Shown: positions 8,707 to 20,362, counted from the first letter of the stretch. The stretch is 64,000 nucleotides of DNA from Campylobacter corcagiensis (GCF_013201645.1 NZ_CP053842.1:1240001-1304000); one strand, 5' to 3'. Made by a program: numbers and translations. Notes: a model not told the origin generated them from the sequence alone.

Positions 8707-10317
8707 CTAGTTGGTTAAATCTTCATCTACCTTATAAGCTCCATCTAAAATCTCAGTATAAATTTGATCTATTTGATTAAAAATTTCTTCTTTAAATCTC
8801 TCTTTACTAAGCATAAGATCGTTATAAATTTTAGCCTCAAATTCATCTCTATTTAAGCTCTCTTCGCCTTTTGCTACTGCGTAATCAACCCCAAACCAAG
8901 TAGCAGTTCCAAAACCAACAGAACAAAGTGGAGCAAAAGGCCCACAAACCACTCCACCAAGAGCCAAACTCCCGCTAAGTGCGGCTTTTGAGCCTACTTT
9001 TGCTGCGCTTTTTAAAGCAACTTTACCAAGAACTTTTGATGCGACTAAAGTCGCTGCTGTGAGTTTTAAACTTGTATTAAAATCCCTTGTAGTGCTAAAA
9101 TCATGGCTAAGATTAAGAGTTAAATTTGTATCTAAATTTTTGCTATATCTTTCTATGCCACGAGTAATTAAACTTTCTAAATTTGACCCAAAATTTGGAT
9201 CAAAACTATCACTTATAAACTCGCTAAATTTATTTTCTAAATACTCTTTACTATTTTTATTAACCACGCCATGCCAAAGTATGAGATAATCAGTAAAAAA
9301 GTTATACCTAAAATCACCCACCTTTTTAGCCAAAATTTTAGCCCCACTCTCATAATACTCATCTATAAATCTTGAAATTTCACTCTTTGTTAGCCTTAAA
9401 TTTTCATCTTTTATCAAATTTAACTCTTCTTCGAGTTTGACTACTTTTTCTTTGCTAAGTAAAAGCTCCTTATTTCCAGCAAGAACTATTTTTACTAAAT
9501 TTTCTGTTTTGCTCTGTTTGATTGGTGGCGTGAAATTTAGGCTATTTGCCACTATAAAAGCAAGATTTATATAAGCTAGAGTTAAAATGGCTCCTAAAAA
9601 ATAGCCAGTCTTTTGTGAATTTTGGGTGCTAATAAAAGATATAAGATACAAAATAGCACTAAAAAATATAAATTTATTTATGATTATTAAGAAAATTCCA
9701 GTTATTTTATACTCATTTATAAGCCACGATGAAGTGCTATTTAGATAAAAAGAGTAAGCATACAGCTCATTTATAAAATCCACACTAAAGCTTCTATCTA
9801 CGGAATTTAAAGCTAGATAATCAAACAGAGTTTGACTAGTTGAAATAGGGGTTAAATTTAAAGTAGCCCAGATCAAACAAAGAATAAAAGATGAGATAAA
9901 AATAGTTATGTTTTTTGATAGGATTTTAGCAAATTTTAGATTTTTATAGCTAAATTTAAAAATCATAAATTTAACTATCAAAAAAATAGGCAAAAAAGCA
10001 AAAGATATAAACAAAAACTCAAATTTATTAAGGCTTAAAGCACTGAAAACTACGCTAAATCCAAGCAAAAATGACATAGTTATAGAGCGAATAAAAACAA
10101 CTACTCGCCCACTTAAAAGCACCCTTAAAGAGCCTTTATAAAAAGCTCTAACTTTTAGTAAATTTCTAACTAAATTTATGCCATAAATTTCACTAAATAT
10201 AACTAAGCTAAAAAGTAGATAAAACAGCACAAAACTAGCTAAATTTAAGCTTTTTAGATTTATTATAAAAAGCATCCAAAGTAAAATAAGAGCTAAATTT
10301 AAAGCTAGTTTTTTCAA
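8707..10317 (-). CDS. Large membrane protein of unknown function
   Basis: A 536-residue protein I do not recognise. Residues 1-265 hold about six to seven hydrophobic segments. Residues 275-310 form a charged, coiled-coil-like stretch (VVKLEEELNLIKDENLRL). A soluble helical region follows, then a Gly/Ala-rich hydrophobic hairpin near residues 435-480 (SLALGGVVCGPFAPLC) and an acidic C-terminal helix region (FKEEIFNQIDQIY). The layout suggests a membrane protein with a cytoplasmic or periplasmic helical domain that re-enters the membrane. It starts 3 bases after the dnaB stop, so it is probably the last gene of the ispG-dnaB transcript. Confidence 0.7.
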   Translation of the reverse strand: MKKLALNLALILLWMLFIINLKSLNLASFVLFYLLFSLVIFSEIYGINLVRNLLKVRAFYKGSLRVLLSGRVVVFIRSITMSFLLGFSVVFSALSLNKFEFLFISFAFLPIFLIVKFMIFKFSYKNLKFAKILSKNITIFISSFILCLIWATLNLTPISTSQTLFDYLALNSVDRSFSVDFINELYAYSFYLNSTSSWLINEYKITGIFLIIINKFIFFSAILYLISFISTQNSQKTGYFLGAILTLAYINLAFIVANSLNFTPPIKQSKTENLVKIVLAGNKELLLSKEKVVKLEEELNLIKDENLRLTKSEISRFIDEYYESGAKILAKKVGDFRYNFFTDYLILWHGVVNKNSKEYLENKFSEFISDSFDPNFGSNLESLITRGIERYSKNLDTNLTLNLSHDFSTTRDFNTSLKLTAATLVASKVLGKVALKSAAKVGSKAALSGSLALGGVVCGPFAPLCSVGFGTATWFGVDYAVAKGEESLNRDEFEAKIYNDLMLSKERFKEEIFNQIDQIYTEILDGAYKVDEDLTN

Positions 10318-10320
10318 CTC

Positions 10321-11727
10321 TTACCCGCTAAACTCAACCAAATCTACAGGTTGGCTAACTGGGTCAACAAATCTAGTAAATTCTTTTTGAAATGCTACAT
10401 TTACAGTTCCAAGCGGGCCATTTCTGTTTTTGCCGACGATGATTTCAGCCTTTTCTTCATTAGCATTTGGTGTAAATTTTGGCTCATAATCATCAATATC
10501 TTTACCTTCATTTATCCAATTCTCTCTTCTTTCGTTTTCTTCTTGTTCAGCATAAACATCGCCACGATAAACAAAAAGTATCGTATCAGCATCTTGTTCT
10601 ATAGCACCACTTTCTCTTAAATCACTTAGCATCGGGCGTTTGTTTGCCCTGCTTTCTAATCCTCTATTAAGCTGAGACAAAGCAATTATTGGCATGTTTA
10701 GCTCTCTTGCTAAAAGCTTAAGCCCTCTTGAAATTTCAGCGATTTGCAAGTGCCTTTCGCTATAAGCACTACTACTCATCATAAGTCCTATGTAGTCTAT
10801 TATACAAAGATTTATCTCTTCGTGGCGACTTTTTAGCTTTCTTAGCTGAGTGCGAATTTGGTGGATATTTACATAGCTATTATCATAAACAAAAAATTTC
10901 CTACTCTCCATATAATCACACTCATCACCAAATCTACTCCACTGCTCATCATCAAGTCTAGCATTCATTATGCTTGATAAAGGAATGGTTGTTCTTGCAC
11001 TTATCATTCTTAGCATTAGCTGGCTAGCTGGCATTTCAAGAGAAAAAAATACAACTCCTTTTCCTTGGTCTAAAACTTTTTGTATCAAATTTAAAGCAAA
11101 TGCTGTTTTTCCCATACCAGGACGGGCTGCGACTATGATAAGTTCGCCATCTTTAAAGCCCTTAGTATACTCATTTAGATACCTAAATCCAGTGTCAAGC
11201 CCCACAAGGTCCCTATCAGCTGCTTCTTTTTGCTTTTTCATCTCAAGCATAACTTCATGGATGATTTCAGGGCTTTGTTTTATAATACCACCACCCTTTT
11301 CTTCTACAAGCGCGTAAAGCTCAGAACTTAGTTCATCAACCATATCTTTTGAAGGTGTTGTCTCACTTACTTTATTTGGAATTTTATGAGCGATTTTAAT
11401 AAGTGAGCGTTTTATGCTTTTCTCTTTTAGTTCTGTGGCGTATTTTTCTGTATCAATGATAGAATTTGTAGCCATTATATCGCTAAAAATTTGCTCATCA
11501 TAGCGATTTCTAAGGCGTTTTTTAACAAATGTATAATCAATTGGCTCATCGCTATTTACACACTCTACAATGGCTAAAAACACATCAGCATGCCCTTTTA
11601 AATAAAAATCGCTCTCTTTTATAAGCCCATAAACTTCACTAAATGCATCCTCATTTTGCATCAAAGAACTAAGAATTGACCTTTCCATATCAAGGTCATA
11701 TAAATTTGAAGGAATCAACTTATCCAC
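10321..11727 (-). CDS. dnaB: Replicative DNA helicase
   Basis: A 468-residue hexameric helicase that unwinds DNA at the replication fork and binds primase. The N-terminal domain begins [20 protein letters not shown]. The RecA-like domain has Walker [11 protein letters not shown], Walker [11 protein letters not shown], and the conserved [15 protein letters not shown] followed by [14 protein letters not shown]. It ends with KNRNGPLGT, the DnaB arginine-finger region. No intein or insertion. It overlaps ispG upstream by 8 bases, suggesting coupled translation. Confidence 0.97.
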   Translation of the reverse strand: MDKLIPSNLYDLDMERSILSSLMQNEDAFSEVYGLIKESDFYLKGHADVFLAIVECVNSDEPIDYTFVKKRLRNRYDEQIFSDIMATNSIIDTEKYATELKEKSIKRSLIKIAHKIPNKVSETTPSKDMVDELSSELYALVEEKGGGIIKQSPEIIHEVMLEMKKQKEAADRDLVGLDTGFRYLNEYTKGFKDGELIIVAARPGMGKTAFALNLIQKVLDQGKGVVFFSLEMPASQLMLRMISARTTIPLSSIMNARLDDEQWSRFGDECDYMESRKFFVYDNSYVNIHQIRTQLRKLKSRHEEINLCIIDYIGLMMSSSAYSERHLQIAEISRGLKLLARELNMPIIALSQLNRGLESRANKRPMLSDLRESGAIEQDADTILFVYRGDVYAEQEENERRENWINEGKDIDDYEPKFTPNANEEKAEIIVGKNRNGPLGTVNVAFQKEFTRFVDPVSQPVDLVEFSG

Positions 11728-12781
11728 GTCTTTTTACCTCATCTTCTACTTCAGCTAAAAACCGCTCCACAAGCTCATCTTCTTTAAGTTTTGCTACAAC
11801 TTCACCGTGTCTCATAACAAATCCTTGCCCTTTGCCAAAAGCTATAGCCACATCAGCGCCTTTTGCTTCACCTAAAGCATTTACAACGCATCCCATTACA
11901 GAGATGTTAAGCGGAGCTGTTATGTGTTTGGTTTTTTCTTCTACTATTTTTACTGCTTTTACAAGATCACTTTGAAGTCTGCCACAAGTTGGACATGATA
12001 TGATATTTACTCCACTTGGCTGAATTTCTGTATCTTGAAGTATAGCACGAGCTACTTTTATCTCTTCTTCTAACTCACCTGTGATACTAACTCTCATCGT
12101 ATCTCCGATTCCTTCTAAAAGAAGTCCACCTAAAGCTATAGAGCTTTTTATAGTCGCATGAAAAGTAGTCCCTGCTTCAGTAACCCCTAAATGAAATGGA
12201 TAATCACACTTTGGACGAAGGGCTCTATAAGCTGCCATTGTGCTAGGTACATCACTACTTTTTAAAGAAATAGCAATATCTGTAAAGTCAAAGTCTTCTA
12301 ACAACTTAAAGTTATACTCAGCTGAAGCTAACATTCCATCGACGCTTCTTCCGTATTTATCTTCAAACTGTTCTTCTAAGCTTCCTGAATTTACACCGAT
12401 TCTTATGGGTAAATTTCTCTCTTTACAAGCATCAACTACAGCTTTAATTCTCTCCTTGCCACCTATATTTCCTGGATTTATACGAATAGCATCGACAAAA
12501 GGAGCAACCCTTAAAGCGTGCTTATAATTAAAGTGAATATCAGCAATGATTGGAAGTGGGCTTGACTCTTTTATCTTAGCTAAAGAAAAAGCATCTTCTT
12601 CATTTAAAACCGCACATCTAACAATATCACAACCTGCAAAATATAGTCTATTAATTTGTTCTAAAGTAGCTTTTATATCTTTGGTTTTTGAAAAAGTCAT
12701 TGACTGAACGCTTATCTTAGAATCCCCACCAACAGCTACATCACCAACAAAAAGCTTTTTAGTTTTATATCTTTTTACCAT
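11720..12781 (-). CDS. ispG: 4-hydroxy-3-methylbut-2-en-1-yl diphosphate synthase
   Basis: IspG (GcpE) carries out the penultimate step of the MEP isoprenoid pathway, converting MEcPP to HMBPP with a [4Fe-4S] cluster. The 353 residues match the bacterial short form. The N-terminal barrel shows [12 protein letters not shown] and [12 protein letters not shown]. Cluster ligands lie in SCPTCGR and [12 protein letters not shown], with a conserved Glu in the latter. The MEP partner ispDF is elsewhere in this window (53270-54385). Operon with dnaB (8-base overlap). ATG at 12781 follows AAAGGAAATTT. Confidence 0.96.
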   Translation of the reverse strand: MVKRYKTKKLFVGDVAVGGDSKISVQSMTFSKTKDIKATLEQINRLYFAGCDIVRCAVLNEEDAFSLAKIKESSPLPIIADIHFNYKHALRVAPFVDAIRINPGNIGGKERIKAVVDACKERNLPIRIGVNSGSLEEQFEDKYGRSVDGMLASAEYNFKLLEDFDFTDIAISLKSSDVPSTMAAYRALRPKCDYPFHLGVTEAGTTFHATIKSSIALGGLLLEGIGDTMRVSITGELEEEIKVARAILQDTEIQPSGVNIISCPTCGRLQSDLVKAVKIVEEKTKHITAPLNISVMGCVVNALGEAKGADVAIAFGKGQGFVMRHGEVVAKLKEDELVERFLAEVEDEVKRRG

Positions 12782-12823
12782 AAATTTCCTTTGTGTGATT
12801 TTACAAATTTATGAGTTATAAAG

Positions 12824-12848
12824 GGCTGAAATTTCAGAAATTTCAGCC
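12824..12848 (-). terminator. Stem-loop after thiD
   Basis: GGCTGAAATTT and AAATTTCAGCC form a perfect 11-bp stem with a 3-base loop, 7 bases past the thiD stop on the minus strand. The following T tract is weak (CCCTTTAT), so termination may be partial with read-through to ispG. Confidence 0.6.
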
Positions 12849-12855
12849 AAATTTG

Positions 12856-13665
12856 CTAGTTATAGAAATTATAAAAATGATTGACTGGATTACAACCTGA
12901 GCCTATAAGAGGTGCTGTTTTAATCGCTTCAAATACATACTCTTGTGCATTTTTAACAGCATCTTTTAAACTAAGACCATTTGCTAAATTTGCCGCTATT
13001 GCACTTGAGAGTGAACATCCTGAACCATGAGTTGAGTTAGTATCAAGCCTTTTTGTTGTAAGTTCTAAAAATTCATCACCATCATAGAAAATATCCACAC
13101 TTTTACCATCAATATCACCAAGTTTTAAAAACACAGCTTTTGTGCCAAGTTTTAAAAGCTCTTTGGCTGCATTTTTAGCACTATCAACGCAGTTAACTTT
13201 TATACCTGTTATCTCACTAGCTTCAAAACGGTTTGGAGTAATGATAGTAGCAAGTGGAAAAAGATATTCAACAATTGCTTTTTTACTATCGCCTTCAAGC
13301 CATATATCACCGTTTTTACACGCCATAACTGGGTCTAAAACAACAGCTGGAAGTTTGCCACTATCTTTTAAATTCTGTAAAGATGAAGCGACTGTTTTTA
13401 TAATATCTACACTTGGAACAACGCCGATTTTAACTGCATTTACCTTAATATCATCAAATATTGCTTTTATTCCATCAGCTATTATTTTAGTATCAACTAA
13501 ATCCATGCCATAAATTCCTTGTGTATTTTGTGCAGTCGTAGCTGTCACAACACCCATAGCATAAGTTTGATGAGCTATAAAAACCTTTAAATCTGCTATA
13601 AGCCCTGCTCCGCCACTTGGATCAACTCCTGCTATACTTAAAACATTTTTCATATTTTTCACCAT
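12856..13665 (-). CDS. thiD: Hydroxymethylpyrimidine (phosphate) kinase
   Basis: A 269-residue ribokinase-fold enzyme that phosphorylates HMP and HMP-P for thiamine synthesis. Motifs: SIAGVDPSGGAGLIADLK at the N-terminus, LDPVMACKNGD, ITPNRFEASEI, and the anion-hole motif THGSGCSLSSAIAANLA near residue 210. The start is uncertain among 13665 (ATG), 13662 (GTG) and 13653 (ATG); AGGAGAAA precedes the first two. No TPP riboswitch was seen upstream and no other thi gene is adjacent. Confidence 0.94.
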   Translation of the reverse strand: MVKNMKNVLSIAGVDPSGGAGLIADLKVFIAHQTYAMGVVTATTAQNTQGIYGMDLVDTKIIADGIKAIFDDIKVNAVKIGVVPSVDIIKTVASSLQNLKDSGKLPAVVLDPVMACKNGDIWLEGDSKKAIVEYLFPLATIITPNRFEASEITGIKVNCVDSAKNAAKELLKLGTKAVFLKLGDIDGKSVDIFYDGDEFLELTTKRLDTNSTHGSGCSLSSAIAANLANGLSLKDAVKNAQEYVFEAIKTAPLIGSGCNPVNHFYNFYN

Positions 13666-14155
13666 TTTCTCCTAAATTTAAAATCTCAAATAATACCATA
13701 AATTTAATAAATTTCAGGACTAACTAAAAAATAGCAAGATTGGCAATTTTAGGATAAATTTAGATGAAATAGCTTTATCTTATATTATATTATATTATTA
13801 TGACTTTTATAGACCTTGATTTTAACACCATTTAAAATCACACCATTTTCTATCTATATTTTATAAATTTAGTTTTGAATTTTTATATTCTACATTACTA
13901 AATTTACAATTTTTTGTAAATTTAGTATATAATATCAACTAAAATTCATCTTTAAACTTAAATATATTTATATCTAATAAAATTAAAGGAGAAAAAATAG
14001 TAGAAAATTATAAAAATTTAAGTTTGATTAAAATATGATGCGAAATTTAGTTGGAAATTTTATAAATAATTCTCATTAAATATAAAAAGCATCTATTCAA
14101 AAGGGTATTTAGTAAAATAAATTTAAATATTAATATGTAATTTTATAAAAAGGAT
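13666..14155. other. AT-rich intergenic stretch
   Basis: About 490 bases with no supported gene. It includes a short TTATA/ATTAT simple-sequence run near 13770-13800. At 13986-13992 an AAAGGAG ribosome-site-like sequence is followed by AAAAAATAGTAG but only a very short frame, possibly the relic of a lost gene start. Confidence 0.45.
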
Positions 14156-14553
14156 ATGAAATAAGAAAAATTTTAATACTTTTAGTTTTAGTTATTTTCG
14201 GCTTTGGGTTTTATAAATGATAGTACTTCTTCGGCTAGAAATGTGGCGTTTTCATATTATAATAATATTTATAATGACAAATTTGATGAAAGCTTAAAGC
14301 TTATAAAATTTTCAGGAAAAATTCCAAATAAAGCTATATTTAAAACAATAAAAATTCACTTTGAAACTGCAAGAGAGTGGGCAAAAAACAAGGTGGTGTA
14401 AAAAATATAACCCTAAGTGATAGCTTTAAATTACCAAATCATAAATTGCATTTTAAATTTGAAATAGAGTATAAAAATAGCTTAAAAGACAAAGATGAAA
14501 TAGAGCTTGTAAAGGATAAAGATAGCTGGAAAGTGTTTTATTTCATACCGTAA
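14156..14553 (+). pseudogene. Decayed DUF4878-like lipoprotein gene
   Basis: A broken gene whose parts read in three frames. AAAAGGATATGAAATAA gives a start with an immediate stop. Another frame encodes a signal-peptide-like IRKILILLVLVIFGFGF. The frame at 14204-14401 gives NDSTSSARNVAFSYYNNIYN and ends EWAKNKVV. A third frame continues to 14553 with KQGGVKNITLSDSF and ELVKDKDSWKVFYFIP. Joined, these match the layout of DUF4878 domains (a small cone-like fold after a lipobox). Breaks lie at short A or T runs, so slippage or sequencing error is possible, but several lesions point to a real pseudogene. Confidence 0.65.
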
Positions 14554-14665
14554 AATAAATAGAATTTTACTTATATATTTTATAAAATTTTAAGCATAAT
14601 TTAAAGATTATTGTGATAGATTACGGTAAAAAATATTTCAATATTATTATAATCAAGGGGTTATT

Positions 14666-15484
14666 ATGAGAAAAGTTATTTTACTTTTATCTATACTAGC
14701 AGTTGGAGTTTTTGGAGCTACACTAAGTGAAATAAAAAGTAGCAATACCATTAAAATAGGCGTAAGAAAGGATTTTCCTCCATTTGGAAATCTTGAAAAT
14801 GGTGAACTTAGCGGTTTTGAAGTTGAACTTGCAAAAGAGGTAGGAAAGCACATTGTTGGCGAAGGCGGAAATATAACATTAGTACCACTAAGTGCAAAAG
14901 ACAGAATCCCAATGCTTCAAAGTGGTCAAATAGATGTCGTTATAGCTCAATTTACTGCCACTCCTGAAAGAGAAAAAGTTGTTGATTTTACTATTCCCTA
15001 CTTTGCAGATACCATGTCAATCATATCAAGCGCAGATTTACAAGCAAAAAGTGTTAATAATTTCAAATCTTTACTTGTAATACCTGGAAGTACTTCTGAG
15101 GAGTATATAAAGCAAAAAGCACAAAATTTTAGAAATATCACTATAAAAAATTGTGAAAATTTAATGGATTGCTATGGCAAACTACAAAATGGTGAAGCAG
15201 ATGGATACTTTCATACAACATTTGCTATCGCAGCAATTCCAGTACTTAACAATAAATATCAAATTTCAGTAAAATCAGTTGGTATTCCAAGCTTTATAGC
15301 TGCTGGCGTATCAAAAGGAAATGATGAGTTAAAAGCAGCTGTGACAAATGCTATTTTGGAGATTAGTAAAGGTGGATTTTTTAAAGATGCTTATGATAAA
15401 ACAATAAATATTTATTACAAAGGAACACTAGATAAAAATATGTTTTTACTAGATGATATTTATAAAGCTTTTATGTATAACTAA
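14666..15484 (+). CDS. Periplasmic amino-acid-type solute-binding protein (family 3)
   Basis: A 272-residue exported protein with signal peptide MRKVILLLSILAVGVFGATL. The family 3 binding fold is clear: IKIGVRKDFPPFGNLENGELSGFEVELAKEVG, then QIDVVIAQFTATPEREKVVDFT with the Arg and Asp that hold the ligand's amino acid group. It resembles PEB1-type aspartate/glutamate binders of Campylobacter. There are no permease or ATPase genes next to it, so it must use a transporter encoded elsewhere or act alone as a sensor or adhesin. ATG follows AAGGGGTTATT. Confidence 0.88.
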   Translation: MRKVILLLSILAVGVFGATLSEIKSSNTIKIGVRKDFPPFGNLENGELSGFEVELAKEVGKHIVGEGGNITLVPLSAKDRIPMLQSGQIDVVIAQFTATPEREKVVDFTIPYFADTMSIISSADLQAKSVNNFKSLLVIPGSTSEEYIKQKAQNFRNITIKNCENLMDCYGKLQNGEADGYFHTTFAIAAIPVLNNKYQISVKSVGIPSFIAAGVSKGNDELKAAVTNAILEISKGGFFKDAYDKTINIYYKGTLDKNMFLLDDIYKAFMYN

Positions 15485-15501
15485 AAAATTAAATTTACAA
15501 A

Positions 15502-15528
15502 GTACTCCATTAAAATTTAATGGAGTAC
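15502..15528. terminator. Convergent terminator hairpin between SBP gene and groEL
   Basis: GTACTCCATTAAA and TTTAATGGAGTAC pair perfectly over 13 bp with a single-base centre, in the 57-base gap between two convergent genes. T-rich sequence follows on the minus strand, so it may end groEL transcription; it could serve both directions. Confidence 0.6.
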
Positions 15529-15541
15529 AGTTAAAACGGGC

Positions 15542-17179
<1,638 letters not shown>

Positions 17180-17449
17180 TTAAGCTATTACACCTAGTAC
17201 ATCTTCTAAATTTAGAACTAGGTATTTTTTATCATCTATATTTACTTCACTACCTGAATATTTACCAAAAACTACTTTATCGCCTACTTTTACAGCCTTA
17301 CACTCATCATCACATCCAACTGCTACAACTTTTCCAGTTGAAGGCTTCTCTTTTGAAGCGTTATCTGGAATGATGATTCCGCTAGCTGTTTTGTTAAGCT
17401 CCTCTTCTCTTTCTACCAAAACACGTTTTCCAAGTGGTTTGAAATTCAC
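17180..17449 (-). CDS. groES: 10 kDa co-chaperonin
   Basis: GroES caps the GroEL chamber. It has 89 residues from the GTG at 17449, giving the standard N-terminus [16 protein letters not shown], and AAGGATATGCA lies just before it. The upstream ATG at 17464 adds KGYA, has no ribosome site, and itself overlaps the AAGGA, so I prefer GTG. The mobile loop [19 protein letters not shown] and the [13 protein letters not shown] strand are clear. First gene of the groES-groEL operon. Confidence 0.96.
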   Translation of the reverse strand: MNFKPLGKRVLVEREEELNKTASGIIIPDNASKEKPSTGKVVAVGCDDECKAVKVGDKVVFGKYSGSEVNIDDKKYLVLNLEDVLGVIA

Positions 17450-17486
17450 TGCATATCCTTTCATATTTTAAATTTTGGCTAAATTC

Positions 17487-17513
17487 TTAGCACTCAATTT
17501 GTTTGAGTGATGA
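17487..17513. promoter_or_regulatory. CIRCE-like HrcA operator upstream of groES
   Basis: TTAGCACTC, then 9 bases, then GAGTGATGA. The consensus CIRCE is TTAGCACTC-N9-GAGTGCTAA; the left arm is perfect and the right arm matches 7 of 9. It lies 38 bases before the groES start, where HrcA would block transcription. hrcA is not in the window. Confidence 0.85.
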
Positions 17514-17651
17514 GATTATAGTCAAAATTAGCTACTTTGTCAATATAAAAGCAGGAATTTATTATAAAGTTTTAGTCTTTTACACTCAACTATGAATTTT
17601 TTACTATTTACTTAAGTTAGTTAGAATTTAGCCAAATTTAAAGGAGAAAAT

Positions 17652-20357
17652 ATGAAAAAATTTCTACTAGTTATGGGAATTCTTCTACTTATAATAGTAG
17701 TTGGAGTTTATACAGTTGCCTTTACTGGGTTTGGAAACAACCTTTTAAAGCCAACTATTGAAAAAATCGCTAGCCAAAAGTCTGGTCAAGATATCAAACT
17801 TAGCAAATTTGATCTAAATTTTGGTTCACTTGATGTTATTGCTGATGTTAACTCTGAAATAAAGGCTCATATTTCAGGTGATTACTCGCTGTTTGCTCAA
17901 AGCTTTGATCTTACATACAAGGTAGATATTACTGATTTAAAAAGCTTTAAAATAGACCTTGAAGAACCAATGGGACTTGCTGGTCAAATTCGTGGAAAAA
18001 CAAAAGATTTTAGCGTAAATGGGGTAGGAAATATGCTTGATTCTAATGTTAGATTTTTAGCTGACATTAAGGATTTTAAGCCTTACAATGTAAACCTTGA
18101 TGCCAAAGGACTAAACACTACAAAAGCCCTTGCTCTAGCAAAGCAAAGACCATATATAACTGGGGAGATAGATGCTTTGGCTAATATCAAAAACGGAGTT
18201 GGCGAAGCAAACATAACTTCATCAAATTTAGTAGTTAGTAAGGATGCAGCAAAGGACTTTAACATCACAATACCAAATGATATACCGCTAAAAGTAAAAT
18301 CAGATATAACTTATCAAAACGACACAGTCAAGGCAACTTCAGCTATAAATTCAGATCTTTTAAATTTAAGTACAAAAGAGAGCATCTACAACCTAGAAAG
18401 CAAAACTTTAACTACTGATTTTAGCGTAAATATAGCTGATCTTGGCAAGCTTGAGCCATTTACAAAGCAAAAATTAAGTGGTTCTTTAGATGTAAATGGT
18501 GCTACAAAAGTAGTAGAAAATAAGCCCAAATTCTTAGACTTTACTCTAAGTGGACTTGGCGGAGAGATTATAGCTAGTCTTAAAGATAGTACTTTAAATG
18601 CTGATATAAAAGACATAAAGCTTGAAGGAATTTTAGGGCTTATAGGACAACCAAAAGCCCTAAATGGCGTGATAAATGGAACTGCTGTGGTTGAGAATTT
18701 AGACGATACTTCGGATATAAAAGGTGGTGCAAAACTGATAATAAGCGAAGGAAGCGTATCTCCTAAAGAGCTTAAAAAACTAGCAAATATAGACTTTCCA
18801 GCTGGAACAAAATTTAGTATCAACTCAGATACAAATATAGAAAATGGAGTGGTAAAAAGCCTGTCTAGCCTTAACTCAAATCTTTTAAATGTCCCAAATG
18901 TGGACGCAACTTATGACATAGCTGGCAAAAATTTAGATGCTAAATTTAGTGCTGTGATAATTGATTTAAGCAAACTAAAAGAATTTACAAAAAAGACCTT
19001 AAATGGAAATCTAAAAGCCAGTGGCGATGCTAAGATGAGTGCTGGAAAATTTAGCTCTTTAAATGTGAGTATAGATACACTTGGTGGAAATATCAAAGCT
19101 AGCTCAAATGGTTCAAATTTAGATGCTACTGTTTCAAGCCTTGATGTTGGTGATATGTTTGCTTTAATCGGGCAAGAAGCCTTAGCAAGCGGAAAAGCAC
19201 AAGCTAAGATAAATTTAACCACCATAGATCCTAAAAACCTAAATGGAACCGTAGATCTATCTATAAATAGCGGAGTTTTTAACGATAAAGCACTAAGTAA
19301 AATGATAAAAAAAGATTTTCCAAAAGGCGTAAAATTTGATATGAGTGCAAATGCTAAAATTTCAAACTCAGTGGCAAATTTCAGCTCTTTAGTAAATACA
19401 GACTTAGCAAATATAAAGAAATTTGACGGATCATATAATATCAACAATGGTACTTTAAATGCTGATTATATCGCTGATATAGATAATCTTAGAAAATTTA
19501 AATTTATAGCTGGTAGAAATTTAAATGGGACTATGAGCCTAAATGGAAGCATCAAAAAAGACCCAGCAAATTTAGTAGCTACTGCAAATTCAGATCTTTT
19601 TAGCGGAAAATTAGCAGCAACTATAAATAACGAAAACGTAATTGCTACTTTTGATAAATTTCAAATATCAGAACTAACTTATATGCTTGATTATGGTAAA
19701 TTTTACGAAGGCGTGGGCGATCTTAAATTTAACTACAACACGATAAAACAAGCAGGTGATTTCAATGTAGATATAAACCAAGGTCATCTTACAAGATCAA
19801 AGCTAACCGATGCTGTAAGCTTAGTAACACAGCGCGATATAACAAAGCAAATTTTTAATGACTCATATGTAAAAGGCGTGATAAATCAAGGAATTACGAC
19901 ATTTGATGCGATGATGAAAGCCCCAAAAATGGATCTAAATGTTAGTAACGGTACTGTAAATAGCAAAACTTCAGCTGTTGATATCTTAGTTAATATGAAT
20001 GTAGAAAAAACAGATATCTCAGCTACTATTAAAGGCACTACAAAAGATCCAAAAGTTAATGTCTCTTCAAAGTACCTTGAACAAAAGCTTGATAAGGCTA
20101 TAGGAAAAGGACTTGATAAGATTATGGGCGTTGAGGGTGGCTCAAATGAAAGTTCAAGCCAAAAGATTGATAAAGCTATAGATAAGGGGTTAAATAAACT
20201 TTTAGGCATTGAAGAAAAAGAACCTACCAAAGAAACTCCAGCTAGTGGTGAGAGTGCAGAAAATGATGCTTCATCAAACAACTCAAAAGAAGAGCCAAAA
20301 AGTGATAAAGATTTAATAAAAGATAGTGCTAAAGAGCTTTTAAAGGGATTGTTTTAG
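17652..20357 (+). CDS. AsmA-like / TamB-like envelope protein with internal repeats
   Basis: A 901-residue protein with one N-terminal anchor (residues 4-25, LLVMGILLLIIVVGVY) and a long periplasmic part of beta-strand-like repeats, as in AsmA/DUF748 proteins that bridge the envelope and handle lipids. A unit of about 190 residues recurs: KLSGSLDVNGATK...LGGEI..., KTLNGNLKASGDAK...LGGNIKAS... and NLNGTMSLNGSIK, each followed by LLGLIGQ-like or LTYMLD-like segments and by DFPAGTKF / DFPKGVKF. After residue 830 the tail is Ser/Lys/Glu-rich and low complexity. It is a single gene closed by a strong terminator. AAAGGAGAAAAT precedes the ATG. Confidence 0.82.
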   Translation: MKKFLLVMGILLLIIVVGVYTVAFTGFGNNLLKPTIEKIASQKSGQDIKLSKFDLNFGSLDVIADVNSEIKAHISGDYSLFAQSFDLTYKVDITDLKSFKIDLEEPMGLAGQIRGKTKDFSVNGVGNMLDSNVRFLADIKDFKPYNVNLDAKGLNTTKALALAKQRPYITGEIDALANIKNGVGEANITSSNLVVSKDAAKDFNITIPNDIPLKVKSDITYQNDTVKATSAINSDLLNLSTKESIYNLESKTLTTDFSVNIADLGKLEPFTKQKLSGSLDVNGATKVVENKPKFLDFTLSGLGGEIIASLKDSTLNADIKDIKLEGILGLIGQPKALNGVINGTAVVENLDDTSDIKGGAKLIISEGSVSPKELKKLANIDFPAGTKFSINSDTNIENGVVKSLSSLNSNLLNVPNVDATYDIAGKNLDAKFSAVIIDLSKLKEFTKKTLNGNLKASGDAKMSAGKFSSLNVSIDTLGGNIKASSNGSNLDATVSSLDVGDMFALIGQEALASGKAQAKINLTTIDPKNLNGTVDLSINSGVFNDKALSKMIKKDFPKGVKFDMSANAKISNSVANFSSLVNTDLANIKKFDGSYNINNGTLNADYIADIDNLRKFKFIAGRNLNGTMSLNGSIKKDPANLVATANSDLFSGKLAATINNENVIATFDKFQISELTYMLDYGKFYEGVGDLKFNYNTIKQAGDFNVDINQGHLTRSKLTDAVSLVTQRDITKQIFNDSYVKGVINQGITTFDAMMKAPKMDLNVSNGTVNSKTSAVDILVNMNVEKTDISATIKGTTKDPKVNVSSKYLEQKLDKAIGKGLDKIMGVEGGSNESSSQKIDKAIDKGLNKLLGIEEKEPTKETPASGESAENDASSNNSKEEPKSDKDLIKDSAKELLKGLF

Positions 20358-20362
20358 TTATT

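Noticed and set aside
12781-13720. TPP riboswitch for thiD
   Set aside because: No conserved THI-box sequence upstream of the thiD start.
13770-13800. TTATA/ATTAT simple repeat as a phase-variable tract
   Set aside because: It is not within or just before an ORF; more likely random AT-rich sequence.
17450-17464. Upstream ATG start for groES
   Set aside because: It lacks a ribosome site, and its own bases contain the AAGGA that serves the GTG at 17449.
18386-19447. Long antisense ORFs opposite the AsmA-like gene
   Set aside because: Shadows of a repetitive gene with skewed codon use; no start signals or family features.
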